The notes under the pieces: generated by a model
Seen by the model: the letters and a program-made list of their open reading frames with translations, nothing else
Database searches by the model: none
What the model was told of the DNA's origin: nothing
Source of the DNA: Enoplolaimus lenunculus
Taxonomy: Eukaryota; Nematoda; Enoplea; Enoplida; Thoracostomopsidae
Length of the DNA stretch: 64,000 nt
Direction of reading: 5' to 3'
NCBI GenBank assembly: GCA_030248215.1
Contig: JASANG010003165.1
Span: 1-64,000 of the forward strand
Translations under genes and position numbers: made by a program
In this document: piece by piece, positions 49,990 through 62,800 of the stretch
Numbering within the stretch: position 1 is the stretch's first letter
Layout: each line of letters starts with the position of its first letter

Positions 49990-51932
49990 CGGGTATGATT
50001 AGGCTTAGGCTTATAGGGAGTAAAAAGACGGGGTTAGAAGAAAAATTTAGAGACCTGTTTCTAGCAAAGTCAAGTATACTGACTGAAACACGCGAAAATG
50101 CGAATAAGAGAGTGTAAGAGGGGGTACCAATGTTGAGTCCCAATCAATAGGAGTCGGTATCCCTATTAAGTGTCCGTAAGCGGATAGAATCCCTAAACCC
50201 TAATTAGATTCCATAAACGTCAATTATCTCTAATTGTAGCGCATAAATGACTCCAGGCCCAAGAAAATTTACTTCGAAACTTGAAAGCGTACTTAAAGTT
50301 TTGAAGGTACATTACTAAGTGTAACCTTCCATTATCGCTCAAGTTTTTTTTATTCAAGTCCAATAAAGGTTTAACTTAACGGAAAGTTGCAACACCGGAT
50401 ATACGTCAGTAACGAAGGGCGGCGGAGGAGAGGGCGGGTTAAAAATAAATAACAGTCCGTAACCGAACAACAGGGGGTACTCTCTGCACAAACAATATAT
50501 TGTCTTGAAATTTTTAGACTCCTATTTTCGTAAATTTTTAAGACATAAATGTCTTATATTTCAGACATTTATAGCCTTAAACGTTCAAGAAACTCGTGTC
50601 TCAAATGGTTAACACATAAATGCCGAATGTTCAAGAAATTACTATTTCCAATTTATAAGACATAAATTTCTTCCTTTCAAGAAACAATTGTCTTATATAC
50701 AAGACTATTTTCTGATTTTTAAGTATGCAAAAAAGTTGCTCCATTTATATTTTTGAGAGTATATAAATAATCGAATTTTAAAGATATTTCGGGTCTGACT
50801 GAGCTCAGACTCCACCGCAACCTAAGTTTACGTCTTGGACGTATCTTAGGTTGTAAAACTAGGGAATTGAGCTTAGCTCCAAATTTGGAACGCAACTTCC
50901 CTGATAAATCTTGCAAAACATGTCTTTTATTTCAGACACAGAGCTCCTATAGCTGAGTGGTGATGGTATACGCCTCCCAGTCCAGTCACTGGAGTTCGAA
51001 TCCTAGCATAAAAGTAGGTCCCAGGGGAAATAGAAAATATTCGTGTGAGAAAGGGTTAAGAATCTATTTCTTGAATATCACACACAAAAAAGTGTTTCTG
51101 AATTTGTTTAGAAAAGCATTTTCTGTGGCAAATCTGAAGAGTTTTTCTGATATTTAAGACAATTTTCTAAAAATAACTGGAAAACGTTTATTTTCAGACT
51201 TTATTTCAAAACTTTTTTGAAAAATTTTCTGTTATAACAGAAATACTTTTCAAGTTCACCTTGCTAATCATATTTCTTAAATGCAACAAATGTTTTCTTA
51301 AATATCAGAATCAGAAATATTTTGAATGATGCTTGTTTATGTATGTAAAAACTTGCTCCGTTTATATTCTTAGGAGTGTATTTAAATAATCGCATTTCGA
51401 AGACGTTTCGGGTTGAGCTCAGGCTCCCCCCAAACCTTCTTAGGTTGTAAAATAAGGAAATTTGGTTAAGCTTTAAACGTGTTTACTTTTTTGATTTGTT
51501 TATGTTTTGTGATTTACGGTCATTATACTTTTCATACCGCAGTTGAAAAACACACGAAAAGTTTCGCATGCTTTTTTAGCAAGCTCTAGGCTTCATTTGA
51601 CACATGAGAACAAATGACGTATAAATACGGCATACACGTATTGTAGAAGTGCCGTTTCTTTATTTGCGTTTGACGTACGTTTAGGTCATGGCTAATTTTG
51701 TGTACAAAGTGGTGCAGTAACATTAGTTTGAACGTATAGAAGTATATTTCAACTGCAGTCTTGACAGAAACCAAATATTGCCACCCACGCACAGTGAAAC
51801 GTTTCTGAAAATTTTTACGCGGGAAACGTGTTAAATGTAAGAAATTTTTTCTTAATTATCAGAAATATTATTTTGAGTGCAAAAATGATTTTGTGTGTGG
51901 AGTGGCCTAATAAATATCAGACCCCCATCTTA
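49990..51932. other. Intergenic DNA with old repeats, no gene supported
   Basis: About 1.9 kb. A stretch at 50710-50905 (ATATAAATAATCGAATTT ... GAGCTCAGACTCC) recurs in diverged form at 51330-51450. A partial tRNA-like element is at 50939-51058. Short motifs around TTAAGACATAAAT repeat between 50510 and 50700. No coding frame stands out. Confidence 0.4.
50939..51058 (+). mobile_element. tRNA-like MITE/SINE, partial copy C
   Basis: Begins in the tRNA-like core (TAGCTGAGTGGTGATGG, GAGTTCGAATCC) and runs to the end TGTGAGAAAGGGTTAAG. Same family as 31861-32128 but lacks the left half. Shows that the family is dispersed. Confidence 0.65.
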
Positions 51933-52608
51933 TACGGGGTTCACGTTATCACGGGTGCAGCTTGGGACACGTTTTGACCCTATTAGGCTATTGGGTAACA
52001 TTTTGTCTGCATATAAACCCCATATCGTATTCAAAAAGTAGTTTTTTCTGCTATTATCATGTGTGGATCACCTTTTGTACTTCAATATCATATGATATTC
52101 GAGGTATTGTCCGCGAATATCATATGACATACTTTCAACTGTCTGCACACAAGAGGTAACATACCCAAATTGTCCTGTTGAATATCGTTTGATACTAAAA
52201 TTTGAAATTTGAATTTTTGAATTTTGAAGCTGTGGTTCTAAGCGATTTTGTGTCGGAAACGATTTGCAGACGCGTATTTTGTATTTAAAGAACATTTGTG
52301 CCTCTGCCGTCCAACATTTATTTATTTATTATTACCCAAAAATTACATTGTCCCGCTGAATATCATATGATGTTCGTTGAAATTTTGGAATATCATATGA
52401 TATTCGCATAAATGTCCCACAGTATCACGTGACATACCGTCCCTTGTACACATTGATCAATTGAGAGCGGTGGTTTGTAAGGTAATGTCATATGGCATTC
52501 GAGTTTTGTCTGTTCACCCGATATGAGTGCTCGAATTTTAACGTTGACGGCGAATCAACATATGACAAACCGTGTCCCGCCTGCCCCGGTTATAACGTGA
52601 ACCCCGCA
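51933..52608. mobile_element. PIF/Harbinger-like MITE with CATATG palindromes (copy 2)
   Basis: 676 bp, ends TACGGGGTTCACGTTAT and ATAACGTGAACCCCGCA, flanked by TTA (51930-51932 and 52609-52611). GAATATCATATGATATTC-like palindromes occur at about 52083, 52113, 52180, 52358, 52390 and 52425. Same family as copy 1. No coding frame. Confidence 0.75.
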
Positions 52609-52624
52609 TTATTCGGGTCACTAC

Positions 52625-53220
52625 TATTGCAGACCACCCGCATCGTTTGTTAAGATAAACTTAACTATAATTTCTTAATTTATTTTATAAAGTTATAGTA
52701 AACAGCGTAAACTTTGTGCCCAAAACAAACACTGTTTTGTCTTAGTTAAATTTTTTGCGCAGTTTCCATATATCATAACTAAATTGCCGACTTCTTTCTA
52801 AAACTTGTTTTAGCTGTAAATCATTTTTTAACTTTTGAGCTAGTCCGCACTGTTCGTTTGGAAAAATTTCAAGCTCAAAATATACTTTTGGTAAGCGCAT
52901 TTTAATGGAAATGAACTAGGCGTTTGTCTACTTTTCTTTTGATTTTGAAATTGCTATAACTATATTTGTTATACATTGTAGCAAACAGTAATTGCTGCAT
53001 ATAGATTGTAATTGTTGTTACTCAAGCCTGGGTTTCGTATGCAGAGATTTAAATTGGAGAATGCTACATCGATTTTTAAGGGCACGCATGTAGGTTTGGC
53101 AGTTTAATAATGAAACCATAATTTATATGGCCAGGAGACTGACAGTGGTGTAAACATAGAGATAAGCCAAGATCTAGTTCAAAGCCCAAACAAATGAGTT
53201 AGGTCACTAAATATCACGAA
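52625..53220 (+). repeat. Left LTR, shared part
   Basis: Matches 63397-64000 nearly base for base, best over its last 250 bases. Shared landmarks: TGTTAAGATAAACTTAA, GTTTTGTCTTAGTTAAATTT, CTCAAGCCTGGGTTTCGTAT, GGCCAGGAGACTGACAGTGG. The true LTR probably extends past 53220, because a promoter-like TATAAAAG stands at 54069. The right copy is cut, so its end cannot be fixed. Confidence 0.8.
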
Positions 53221-54068
53221 TTTTTATTTCAAAATTACTCAAAATGTTATTTTCAAAGATCGCATTCTATTTTTAGCATTGCCTGAGCGCCGGTACAAAT
53301 CACAGTGCACCCACTAAATTTAAGCAACAGCAATAATCACAAAGATTGAATTATTGAAGACTGAAATTTTCAATCAAAATGTAATTGGGTCAAAAAAATA
53401 CTCTGATGGAAGGTCGACTGACTCGCTGACAATACATATTTTGTTAAATCAATCCTAGGCAGGTTTACTAAAGGTATGTACAATGGTTCGTAAACGGGCT
53501 CACACGAGGGTCTGTCCATTTGCTAAAATTTTACCTCTGAAGTTTTCATAAACCCCAATTTTTTATAAATATTACATATCGTCTCAAAATTCAGAAAAAA
53601 TGTGCACTGTTACAATGCATAGAGATTTTGCCTAAATTATCATCCGAAAAATTTATGCCATGGGCAAGATTATACTATCAAATTTTAGTTTTACGCATGA
53701 ATTAACAGTTCAATGACTATTGTCTAGTTTTCAAAGTTTTTAACAACTAAATCCAAAAAAACCTATTTGAATTGATTAATTACGTTTACATTTTCTTCGT
53801 ATTTTTAGTGAAGTGGATGTTGTTACAAGCGAAATCTGTATGATATTTCTGGGTGTTTTATAAATTTAAAAGATAACTCGACAAATTTGCCCTCAGGCAT
53901 TGTACAAAGTTAAATAAGTTCTTTGACGCAGTTAAAAAATATTTAAAGTTATATTATGCTCAAGCAAGCGGACAAACGTAACTCGAAATAAAATATGCGA
54001 ATTAAAACAAAACTTTAAAATCCTTAATGAGCCAATCAATCAGACTTGAAAAACTAAGAATTTCATGC

Positions 54069-54076
54069 TATAAAAG
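54069..54076 (+). promoter_or_regulatory. TATA box of the LTR element
   Basis: TATAAAAG followed about 30-35 bases later by a GTTCTTAGTTAGTT stretch that could hold the start site. It lies between the recognised left repeat and the first coding-like region, where the U3/R boundary of the LTR is expected. Confidence 0.5.
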
Positions 54077-54317
54077 GACAGTTCCCAACAAGTTAAGGGT
54101 GTTCTTAGTTAGTTTTGTGCAGTTTTTAGTCAGTTTTCGGGGGAAAATTTTGTTGCGATGCTTCTTTTAATAGTTTCTGTTCATTACAGACCGCGAGTCA
54201 CTTTATTATTTTCAACTATACCAGCCGTGGAACTTTAGGCTGTGAATTTAATCGGTATCGAATTTGGTGCGTCAATTGATAGATCGAATTTGATGCCAGC
54301 GCGTGTCGAAGTTAACT

Positions 54318-54323
54318 GTAAGT
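54318..54323 (+). promoter_or_regulatory. Leader splice donor (GTAAGT)
   Basis: A full-consensus donor (AACT|GTAAGT) in the leader, upstream of all coding regions. Together with the acceptor at 59604 it would give a spliced subgenomic message for the helicase, in the way retroviruses express env. Confidence 0.4.
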
Positions 54324-54492
54324 ATCTAAGGGCAATGCAACTTTCATAACTTGAAGTTATACATTCTTAGTAGCCTTATGGGTGCTTACTACATCATTTC
54401 TATTCTAGCAATTTTAATCCAACCATTTTCGTTAAACTTGATACTTGCGGTAATCTTGAATGCTAGTTGTCCTACGCTAACAAATAGACTTA

Positions 54493-56967
54493 TTGAAAGT
54501 GATAGACGATATTAAAGAAAAAGAATTAAGTGTAGCAAAAATTACAAAGCGATATTGCTCACAACCAGATATACATAAGATAACTTTAAATATTGCAGTT
54601 CCACAAGAATCTGTAGCTCCAAAAAGTAAATTTTTTCAGTTTTATAATATAACGGCAAGTAAAGAGCCTTATCAGGGTTTCGACAGAGGCTTGCCGATCA
54701 GGGTTAACATCGGATAAATCAGATAAATCAGAATATCAAATCGAAAATATTGCACTAGACGATTATGTTGTTAAAAATTTGTCACCTTGGATAAAAATCA
54801 GTGACTGTAATAATATATCAGAATGTTTGCTAATTGGCTACAGAGCCTGTAGTGAATGTTTCATTTGCCCTATAACTTGTTGTTGTGAAATAGTTGATAT
54901 TGAATTAAATAAATTACAGGTAGATCCATTTTATTTGACAGATCAATCAAATCAAACCAATAAAGTGGTCAGGTGTGACATCCAAGCAGCGTTTTCACCG
55001 TTTCAGCACCTACATCTAATGGAACAACAGCTCTGTGAGTATACAAAGACTAAAGATAAGACAGGGAATTACTTCAAAATCAGATTTTATCGCGGGGAAA
55101 AATTTTACGATTTAGTCTCGCCGACCTTTCTATATTAGGGCCTGAGATGGTGCTGGATAATTTACTCAAGCGAGTCGAATTACCATAACCATGTTCAAGT
55201 ACTTATAATCATAGGATCGGTTTTATAGAAAACTGAATATGTATGGATTGTCATATAATGATTATGTTGAAACAAAAAGAAAATTGTCAAGGGAATTATG
55301 TGTCATTCAAAAAACATTTTTGAGGAATTCCGGACGCCCCCTAGGAGACCTTATATTGAATATAAATTAAGAACTACTACTTCTAAAAATTTAAAGAGTA
55401 CGCCATTCGTTAAGCCACAAAAAACTGTAACCAAATTTATAACACCATGGCTCATAGTGATATGTTTACTTACCATAATACATGCAGTAAATACCGCGAT
55501 GGCAGGAGATTTACAGAAATTTCACTCCCAAATTTTCCCCAGGGTAGGAATGGGCATAATACCTAGCAGTATACTCCTTATGTCAGAAAGTTCAGAGTAT
55601 GTCCCGATCATGTTGCATTTACAGCATAGACATTACAATTTGAGTGAGCCTCCCAGGCTCATTAACCACTCTGACTGTCCTGGTCGTTTGAATTTCATTG
55701 AATTTACTCACTGATATTTGCAAAAATTTGATTTGATATTTTCCCAAAACTTTGACCCTAGATTTTACAAATGATTGTTGAGAGGCGTTTGTCATGATAA
55801 TCAAAATATTTGCAATTTTCCAAAAGCAGAACGAAGCAAAAGTTTTTAACCCCTTTTTTGACAAGATTAATGCCAGTGGCAGGCACAGGGATGGGAATTT
55901 CAAGTAGCTTCCAGCTTCCTTACGTTCAGCCAAAAATTAGTGCATTAACACCAGCGGTACCAATACTAGAACATAAAATTTTAATACAAGCTCAAACCAT
56001 CCACAAACTTACCATACAAAAGCAACAAACTTATACTTTTACCTATAAAGCAATGATATTTTTGGACCACATTGTTGCACATATTACGTTCGAGTTAAAA
56101 GGGTTTGGTCGAGAAATGCACCAAATTTCCCAGACAAATTTGCTTGTTATGCAAATAGAACAGTTGGTGAAATCTGTTAGTACCGCAAGCTTAGAGGGCA
56201 AAATAGATTCAGAAATACTAAGTGCCACCCAGATTACCAGATTAATAAGAGCAGAACCTGCTCTCCGAAATACATTATATGAACAAGAACCTAGCTTATT
56301 TTATATTGCCCAACTAAAATTTGGGAACATTTTAGAAATCCCCAAAGTTACGAAAAGAGATATTCCCCCTTTATTATCTATGTCTAACGTTGGTTTTAAT
56401 ATACCTGAGAAAAATATTACTAACCGCATAAAGTTTCCTACTTTTATGACTTATGATAGTCATCATGGTGTGAACTCATATCTAGAAGTTGTTCCATCTC
56501 TTTGTAAAAGGCGACCGGGATTATGGTATTGCCCGTTGCAGGTTTTACCTCGTTCAGAAGCTAATAAATGCCTAACGGCATCCCGAGATTTGAACAATGG
56601 AGTATATCATGCAAAGTCCACGTTACACAATTTCGGCAAAGTGCAACTCTAGATACTACTAGAGTTGGGTAATGGCTCTACGAGTGATAGATTTGCAAAA
56701 GTAACTACTAACCGAGAAGCCCAATTTTTTTCGCGGAGCGAGAAGCTTGCGATACCGCCCAATGGAGTTTATTTTCCCCCATGTGCATTAATTGTAATAT
56801 TGGTAACCACATGTTTTAAGAGAGGAGTCGATATTAGGCAGGTTCTTAATGATATTTGGGATAAAAAGGGATATTGGGAGTTTTGCTGCAAGAGAAATAA
56901 AAGTAGGTTTAGGTATATTCGGCAAGATCCGGTACTGCAGCAGCAGTTACCGTTCGAAATCCAATAG
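54493..56967 (+). pseudogene. Env-like glycoprotein region (broken fossil)
   Basis: A Cys-rich part (GYRACSECFICPITCCCEI) is followed by a hydrophobic, signal-peptide-like stretch (TPWLIVICLLTIIHAVN). Further on comes a Gly-rich stretch (VAGTGMGISSSF) with long helical heptad-like parts (HKLTIQKQQTYTF ... REMHQISQTNLLVMQIEQL). At the end are a membrane-like stretch (ALIVILVTTCF) and a basic tail. This layout suits a class I fusion-type retroelement envelope. It is broken several times. Its position before protease and integrase is unusual. The env assignment is by layout, not by a named family match. Confidence 0.5.
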
Positions 56968-57129
56968 AAGCCACTTTGCCTCCCAAAACACCAAAACGTA
57001 ATAGGAACAACAAAGCCAACCTGGTAGTAACTCCAAGTTGTTCTCGATTACTCCAACACACAAAAACCACGTAAGGCAACTAGGACATTAGACAAACCTA
57101 AACCTAGCTGCATACCGAATTAGAAATTG

Positions 57130-57440
57130 ATTGCAATCAAATTATACCAGCCCCCTGGCTCGATGTTCGTGGGGTAACGGGTCAATTACTACAGATATCG
57201 GGAGCAGTTAAGGTTAAGTTTCAGATTGGTTCAGCAACCTATTGTTTCATGCTTATATAGTGAAGGATAGCTTGTACCCAGTCGTATTAGGCATAGACAT
57301 TTTACGGCAGCTGGGTACCATAACAATAAACTATGCAAAAAGTGAAGCTTTCATAGTGGTAAACAAAATTAAATTTGGAAAAACAAGCAGGCAAAAAGTC
57401 TTGCTGCCTGAGAGTATTACAATACCCCCACCGTCAGATA
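57130..57440 (+). pseudogene. Retropepsin-like region (broken fossil)
   Basis: The translation has a Gly-rich flap-like part and VVLGIDILRQLGTITINY, the typical C-terminal end of retroviral-type aspartic proteases (hydrophobic-Leu-Gly-x-Asp-x-Leu). Part of a pol region, fossil. Confidence 0.6.
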
Positions 57441-57444
57441 TAAC

Positions 57445-57968
57445 GGGTCATCTACGTTATACTGTCTACGCTACTGTAAAAAATTTTCCACCCATTTGTC
57501 TGCAAGGGAGGTACAAAACGATACTGTTTTTGGTGATATTTGGACTTTACAGAGGGCATACATATCTAGTCTGTTATGGCAGTAGTCCCTCCGAAGGGAG
57601 TAGGGACGATGTGGACACTGTTTGGACACAGTGTTTGACAATAAGAGTTCCTTCGCAAAGACTCTCTATAATTGCTTAACGGAGTCCCTTCGGACAGACT
57701 TTTTGTTATGGAATAAGCGAATGTCCTTATGACAGACTCAGGACAAAACAACTGGCCTTTCTAACGTATTGACAAAGTGGTATCGGTATGTGCGATAGTG
57801 TGACAAAGTATACGCTGTTCAGAGGGCCTCTCTGTTGTCAGCCAGGTGTACCCATAGTGTGGGTGACTTTTGGATATATAATTTATAAACACTGCAATAA
57901 GGAACTTAGGGACTCGCATGTCGGTACAACTTTTTACACTAGCGTAGACAGTATAACGTGGATTACCC
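57445..57968. mobile_element. MITE inserted in the LTR element
   Basis: 524 bp with ends GGGTCATCTACGTTATACTG and CAGTATAACGTGGATTACCC in inverted orientation. It lies between the protease-like region and the post-protease region. Two short inverted sequences around GTCCCTTCGGACAG are inside. Target duplication not resolved. Confidence 0.6.
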
Positions 57969-58007
57969 ATAATAATACCATGCCGAACAGATGAATTAAC
58001 AGTAAAT

Positions 58008-58244
58008 GTGGAACATCTTTTATTTGAACCGCACCTTATACTACATGAAGAGTATAACTTACTTGTGGCACCGCTACTATTGTCTAATCAATCAACTGTG
58101 CACATACCGGTACGCATACTTAACCCATGTAGATACCCGGTGAAACTTTCATGGGGTCAAGAACAGGATAAGATTAACTCAGTTAGATATGAGCGGTTTG
58201 CCGGAATGCAGGCAAAAGATCCATATATTAGCTCGTTATTATAA
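58008..58244 (+). pseudogene. Pol segment following protease (fossil)
   Basis: The translation VEHLLFEPHL...YNLLVAPLLL...VHIPVRILNPCRYPVKLSWGQ is the linker seen between protease and reverse transcriptase in Ty3/Gypsy polyproteins. It supports the family assignment. I did not recognise a reverse transcriptase core in this region. Confidence 0.55.
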
Positions 58245-58330
58245 TATCTGTTGCAAGGCAAATTACCTGATGACAAAAAACCTCTCGTTATTTAACACTT
58301 TCGAGGCCAAGGTATTTCACACATAATAAT

Positions 58331-59560
58331 TTGTTGTATCACCATTACCCTACTCTCCGCTCAAGGCCTCGAATAGTTTGGGACCAATTAGTTGTACCAG
58401 AAAACATGAAACAAGAGATTTTGTCTGATCATCATAATGATGTTGTCTGTGGACAGCACTCTGGGATTTCCAGAACGTACCATAAAATCCTCCCAAAATA
58501 TTTCTGGGAAGCAATGTATCAGGACGTAGTCAATTGATGCAAATCTTGTGTTCATTGCTGTACTCGCAAGCACTGAACCACATCGGCATAATGTACCGCT
58601 AGTTCCTATTCCTACAAACGAGCCGAACCACACCTATCATGTAGATTTTCTAGGACCCTTGCCAGAATCATACAATGGCAACAAATACGTTATCATATTT
58701 GTTAACCGTTTCACTAAATATCCAGAGGCAATTTGTACTCGAGATCAGAAAGCACTTACTATAGCCAAATTATTTATGACGGAAATAGTATGTAGACATT
58801 CTGCCCCTTTTGCATTAGTAAGCGATAATGCTCCTAATTTTAAAGCGAATTATTGGATGAAATTACCAAAATTGCTGGTACTCGAAACATTTTTACTACC
58901 CCATACTGTCCACAAACTAAGGGGTTGTTGAACGAATTAATGCCACATTCATGCAAATGATGAGTCAGTATGTGGATACCGCTCAACGAACTTGGTATGT
59001 GTTCGTCCCATATGCGTGCTTGGCTTATCGTATAAGTGTAAACGAAACCACTGACTATACTCCTTTTAGTTTGGTTTATGGCAGAGACCCTAGGTTACCA
59101 ATAGATATATCTTTGCCAGTATCAAACCGAGGTTACATTGATGAGGATGACTATGCTAGAGATGTTAGATTAGCTTTATATGATCCTAGGCAGTTAGCTG
59201 CAGAAAACATAACTAACGCAGAACTTGTAATGAAAGAAAGATATGATCAAAAAGCTGTTGATCCAAGTTATAAAATTGGCGATAAAGTTTTGTCGTATAC
59301 CACATTTTCGAAAAAAAGGCAAAACACATAAACTTGCTCATCAGTGACAAGCCCTTTTCGAAATAACTGACATTAAGTATCCAAATGTTAAAATTAATTC
59401 AGTAACAGCTAGACAACCTAAGCCTTTGAAAGTTCATGTAAATCGTGTAAAGCCTTTCTACGACTCATCATCTTATACTCACATTCAAGGTACCATAACT
59501 AAAAGTGATAGGCGTATAGTACATGAATTAGATCCAAATTTAGATGCAGAACTAAGTAAT
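58331..59560 (+). pseudogene. Ty3/Gypsy-type integrase region (broken fossil)
   Basis: Contains a zinc-finger-like HHCC stretch (ILSDHHNDVVCGQHSGISRTYHKI), the core (YHVDFLGPLP, ALVSDNAPNFKANY), a C-terminal part (VPYACLAYRISVNETTDYTPFSLVYGRDPRLP) and the tail (VKPFYDSS) found at the end of Gypsy integrases. Several breaks. It lies directly before the helicase gene. Confidence 0.75.
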
Positions 59561-59582
59561 GATTGAGAATAATGCTGATATT

Positions 59583-59604
59583 ATAATGGTCATTTTATTT
59601 TCAG
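59583..59604 (+). promoter_or_regulatory. Candidate splice acceptor upstream of the helicase
   Basis: ATGGTCATTTTATTTTCAG matches the TTTTCAG acceptor used by the host gene in this window. It is 201 bases before the helicase ATG. Retroelements often express their 3' gene from a spliced message, and this acceptor is suitably placed. Confidence 0.45.
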
Positions 59605-59805
59605 AATCCTCTTCAGCAACCGCCAAAGCCAACAATTGGGCCCGATTCAATAGACACCACAGTGCACACACACAAAACAACAACATGTCCGTAAGGCCGC
59701 ACTACAATATTCAAATTCTATTACATAAAGTCCACAAGGACGCGTTACCACATTCAATTCTATTACATATTAAACCAATAACACACTTCAAACATTAATA
59801 TAGAC

Positions 59806-62800
59806 ATGGCAACACATGCTAAAGACATTCTAAATTTCGCGGCGACTGTGTGCCTCACCGACATCCTACCTGAAGAACAACGAAAAAGTTTCCAGAACTG
59901 GCATGGAGTAAATGCCTACATTCCAATGGATACCTTAGTCCAATTTGCTCCGAGATATCCAAATAATGTGGAAGCAACAATTACGGATTTCATTTCACTA
60001 CCAAAAACCGAGTCCTATAGAAACTTTTGTATGGCATGTGTATGTCCGATGAACGATTCTCTACACTTAGTTTCTGCACGTCATCTGTTTATGTCGAATA
60101 GCCAACTGTTCCGCCTGAATGTCACCGACGAACGAAGGCTGCTGTTTCAACAGTGGATAAAAGAACATGGATTGTACCATAGGCATAAAGTACTGGAGAA
60201 TTTGAACGCCATGTTAACGTTTCCCAAGATTTCCTCCACAAAAGCGACCGCTGTTGGGATGAATGCCCAATTATCAAATCAAGGACACAATATACCCATC
60301 GTCTTTGGAAACTCTGTAACAGGATCCCAAGAACTTACGTTTCATTTGACGATTAGAAACAGCGGTGCCGTCAGCATGGAATACATATGCGTTCATACGA
60401 TAGTAAATGGTGTAAATGGTGATAAGTTGCATCCGATATTTGAAATGCCAACGAACTGCACCCATCAAGAAAAAATAATGATAACAATCGAATCACAAAC
60501 ACCTGGAATACAATTCTACACTCTCCAAGTATGGATTGAGGCCAAGCAGTTCGATAAGAACTGCGTTCTGTTGCCATTGTGGTGTGAAATACGCTGGAAC
60601 TGGCACAATTACCATTTAGAACACTGCATTGCACGATATCTCAAAGACATCGCCCGAGTACGATCCAAACAGACACATAGGGTCGCATTATCGTCTATAC
60701 CAGATAGCATATTAAATCCACCGTTGATACCAAAAAAAGAAGGTACAGAGCAACGTATTTGCAAGCCGGTTCGGTTTACGGAATCATGTTTCTCTCCCTA
60801 CTTCAAAGCCTGGGAAAACAAAGATGCAGCAATCTGTCATCCTGGTGATATTGTAGTCCGAGCAGTAGATATTCAATCGCATGGGGGTTTTGACGACAAC
60901 TATATTCAAATAAAAGATATCGAAGCAATCCTCGAAAGAGACGCAATGATTAGAAAGAACAACATAGGACACCGATGTTTAGCCGAAGTCATTGGGCAAA
61001 CACAATACGACGAAAATTTTCCTGAACGATGTTCAGTAACATCAATTCAATTTTTATCAGAGGTAGAAATCAAAGATGCAGAGATAACAAGACCTAAAGA
61101 ATCCGCAATATATGTGAATGCCAAAGTGCCAACTCGAGAATACCGAAACGTAAGAGCGAAAACTCTGACAGACCGCCTTCGCATTGTACACCCGCTATGG
61201 ACCATCAAATTACCAGCCTACGTTGTAGGTGAAGATAATGATGACAGCAAAATGATAACAACAGTGCAACTGAAACTTAACGCTGGAGTAAAGAAAATAT
61301 TAGAATCTGTCATAGAAAGCGGATCAAACCGAATTGCCACAGAACAACCGTTTCTGATTCCAATGCCTAGTTTAGTAACTGGATATATTTTGGCAATATA
61401 TAAATTGCTTCTGCTTAATGAAGATGTCAAAGAAAAAGCTGAAATGATGTCAACAACTAATAATAAAAATACTAAGAAGATCACTACCGATAATGCTAAC
61501 GCTAAAAACGGTAGCAATACAAACTCATCGGAGCTGTCTGAACAAGAAATAATGCTGATAGAGAAAAAAGCAGAACAAGAAAGTGAAGCGTCTTTAGCAG
61601 CATCTGATATTGATACTTCGTTACCAACGATACACACAAGGTCAGGTTTCCCAGCCAAACTAGTACGAGCCGTGCCAGAAGAAGTGATGGATGCCGAAGA
61701 CGATCAAATGTTTATTAAGAAAAGTTATAAATACGATCTCAAACGAAGTTGGCACAAAACCATCGATCACATTTTTGGCCACGATATACCGGCAAGGCGA
61801 TGTAAAGGACGGATATTACCAGACAAAGCAAACGTTTATATCGAAGAATTTGATTCGGAACAAAAACAGATTCTACACGCAATCCTAGCTGGCGATCCAA
61901 TTGTAGCTTGTCAAGCACCTCCAGGTACTGGGAAGACACACATAATTGCCCTCATAATGGTATTGATGCATACTGTTTTTCCAACAGAGCGATATCTCTG
62001 TATAGCGCCGACCAATGCAGCCGCAAACGTCTTAGCTAAGAAAATCCAAACGTATTTTAAGAAGTTGTTTGGTCGAGTTCCACCACAATCGTTATTACGT
62101 ATGGTACGACAAGGTTATCCAATCAACGATTTAGGCGAATTAATACACCACTCCAATTCTGTAGCTGTCGATAACAAGAGCGGTGAAATAAAAGTTGATT
62201 CTCGCATACCGGAGCACAAGATACTGGTTACCACCGTAGATTTAGCAATCATGAACTTACTTAATCACCGAAAAACACTCGCCGATGCAGGATTATTTGA
62301 ACTTCTCGTAGTCGATGAAGCTGCCTCAGTGGATCTTCCCCGAATGTTATTGGCAGCTACTCTTGTTGCAAACGGTCAACTCGTGCTGCTGGGTGATACG
62401 AAACAATTGCCAGCCTACGTCACATCACCAAAATTAAAGTCTGTCGCTGGAGATGAATCAGGAATGGAGTTTATTACCAGAGTAGCCAGCGAAGCAAAAA
62501 GATTAAGAATAATCACGCTTAAACGAAACTATCGAAGTGTGGCAAGTATTCTAGGTCCAACGAGCGCAATCGTTTATAAAGAAGCCCCACTGATCGCTGT
62601 AAATCATGATCAATTGAGTCAACAAATCGATCAATTGGATGAAGCTACAGACAGCATGCTAACTAAACTCTTATTTCCGGCGAAAAATGGTGTGTCATTT
62701 GTGCACGTGGAAGGGACCATGACTCGACACGGGAGTAGTTTGTATAACGTTGCAGAAATTCACCATGTAATCGAAATAGTGAACCGAATGATAACAATTG

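Larger units (their letters stand above)
53221..54492. other. Probable rest of left LTR and leader, no gene
   Basis: AT-rich, without coding frames. Contains the TATA box at 54069-54076 and a donor-like GTAAGT at 54318. If the LTR is about 1.6 kb, it would end before roughly 54300 and the remaining bases form the leader. Confidence 0.4.

Noticed and set aside
61218-61658. 146-codon minus-strand frame opposite the SF1 helicase
   Set aside because: Shadow of the plus-strand coding sequence; hydrophobic runs mirror acidic and polar codons of the helicase linker.
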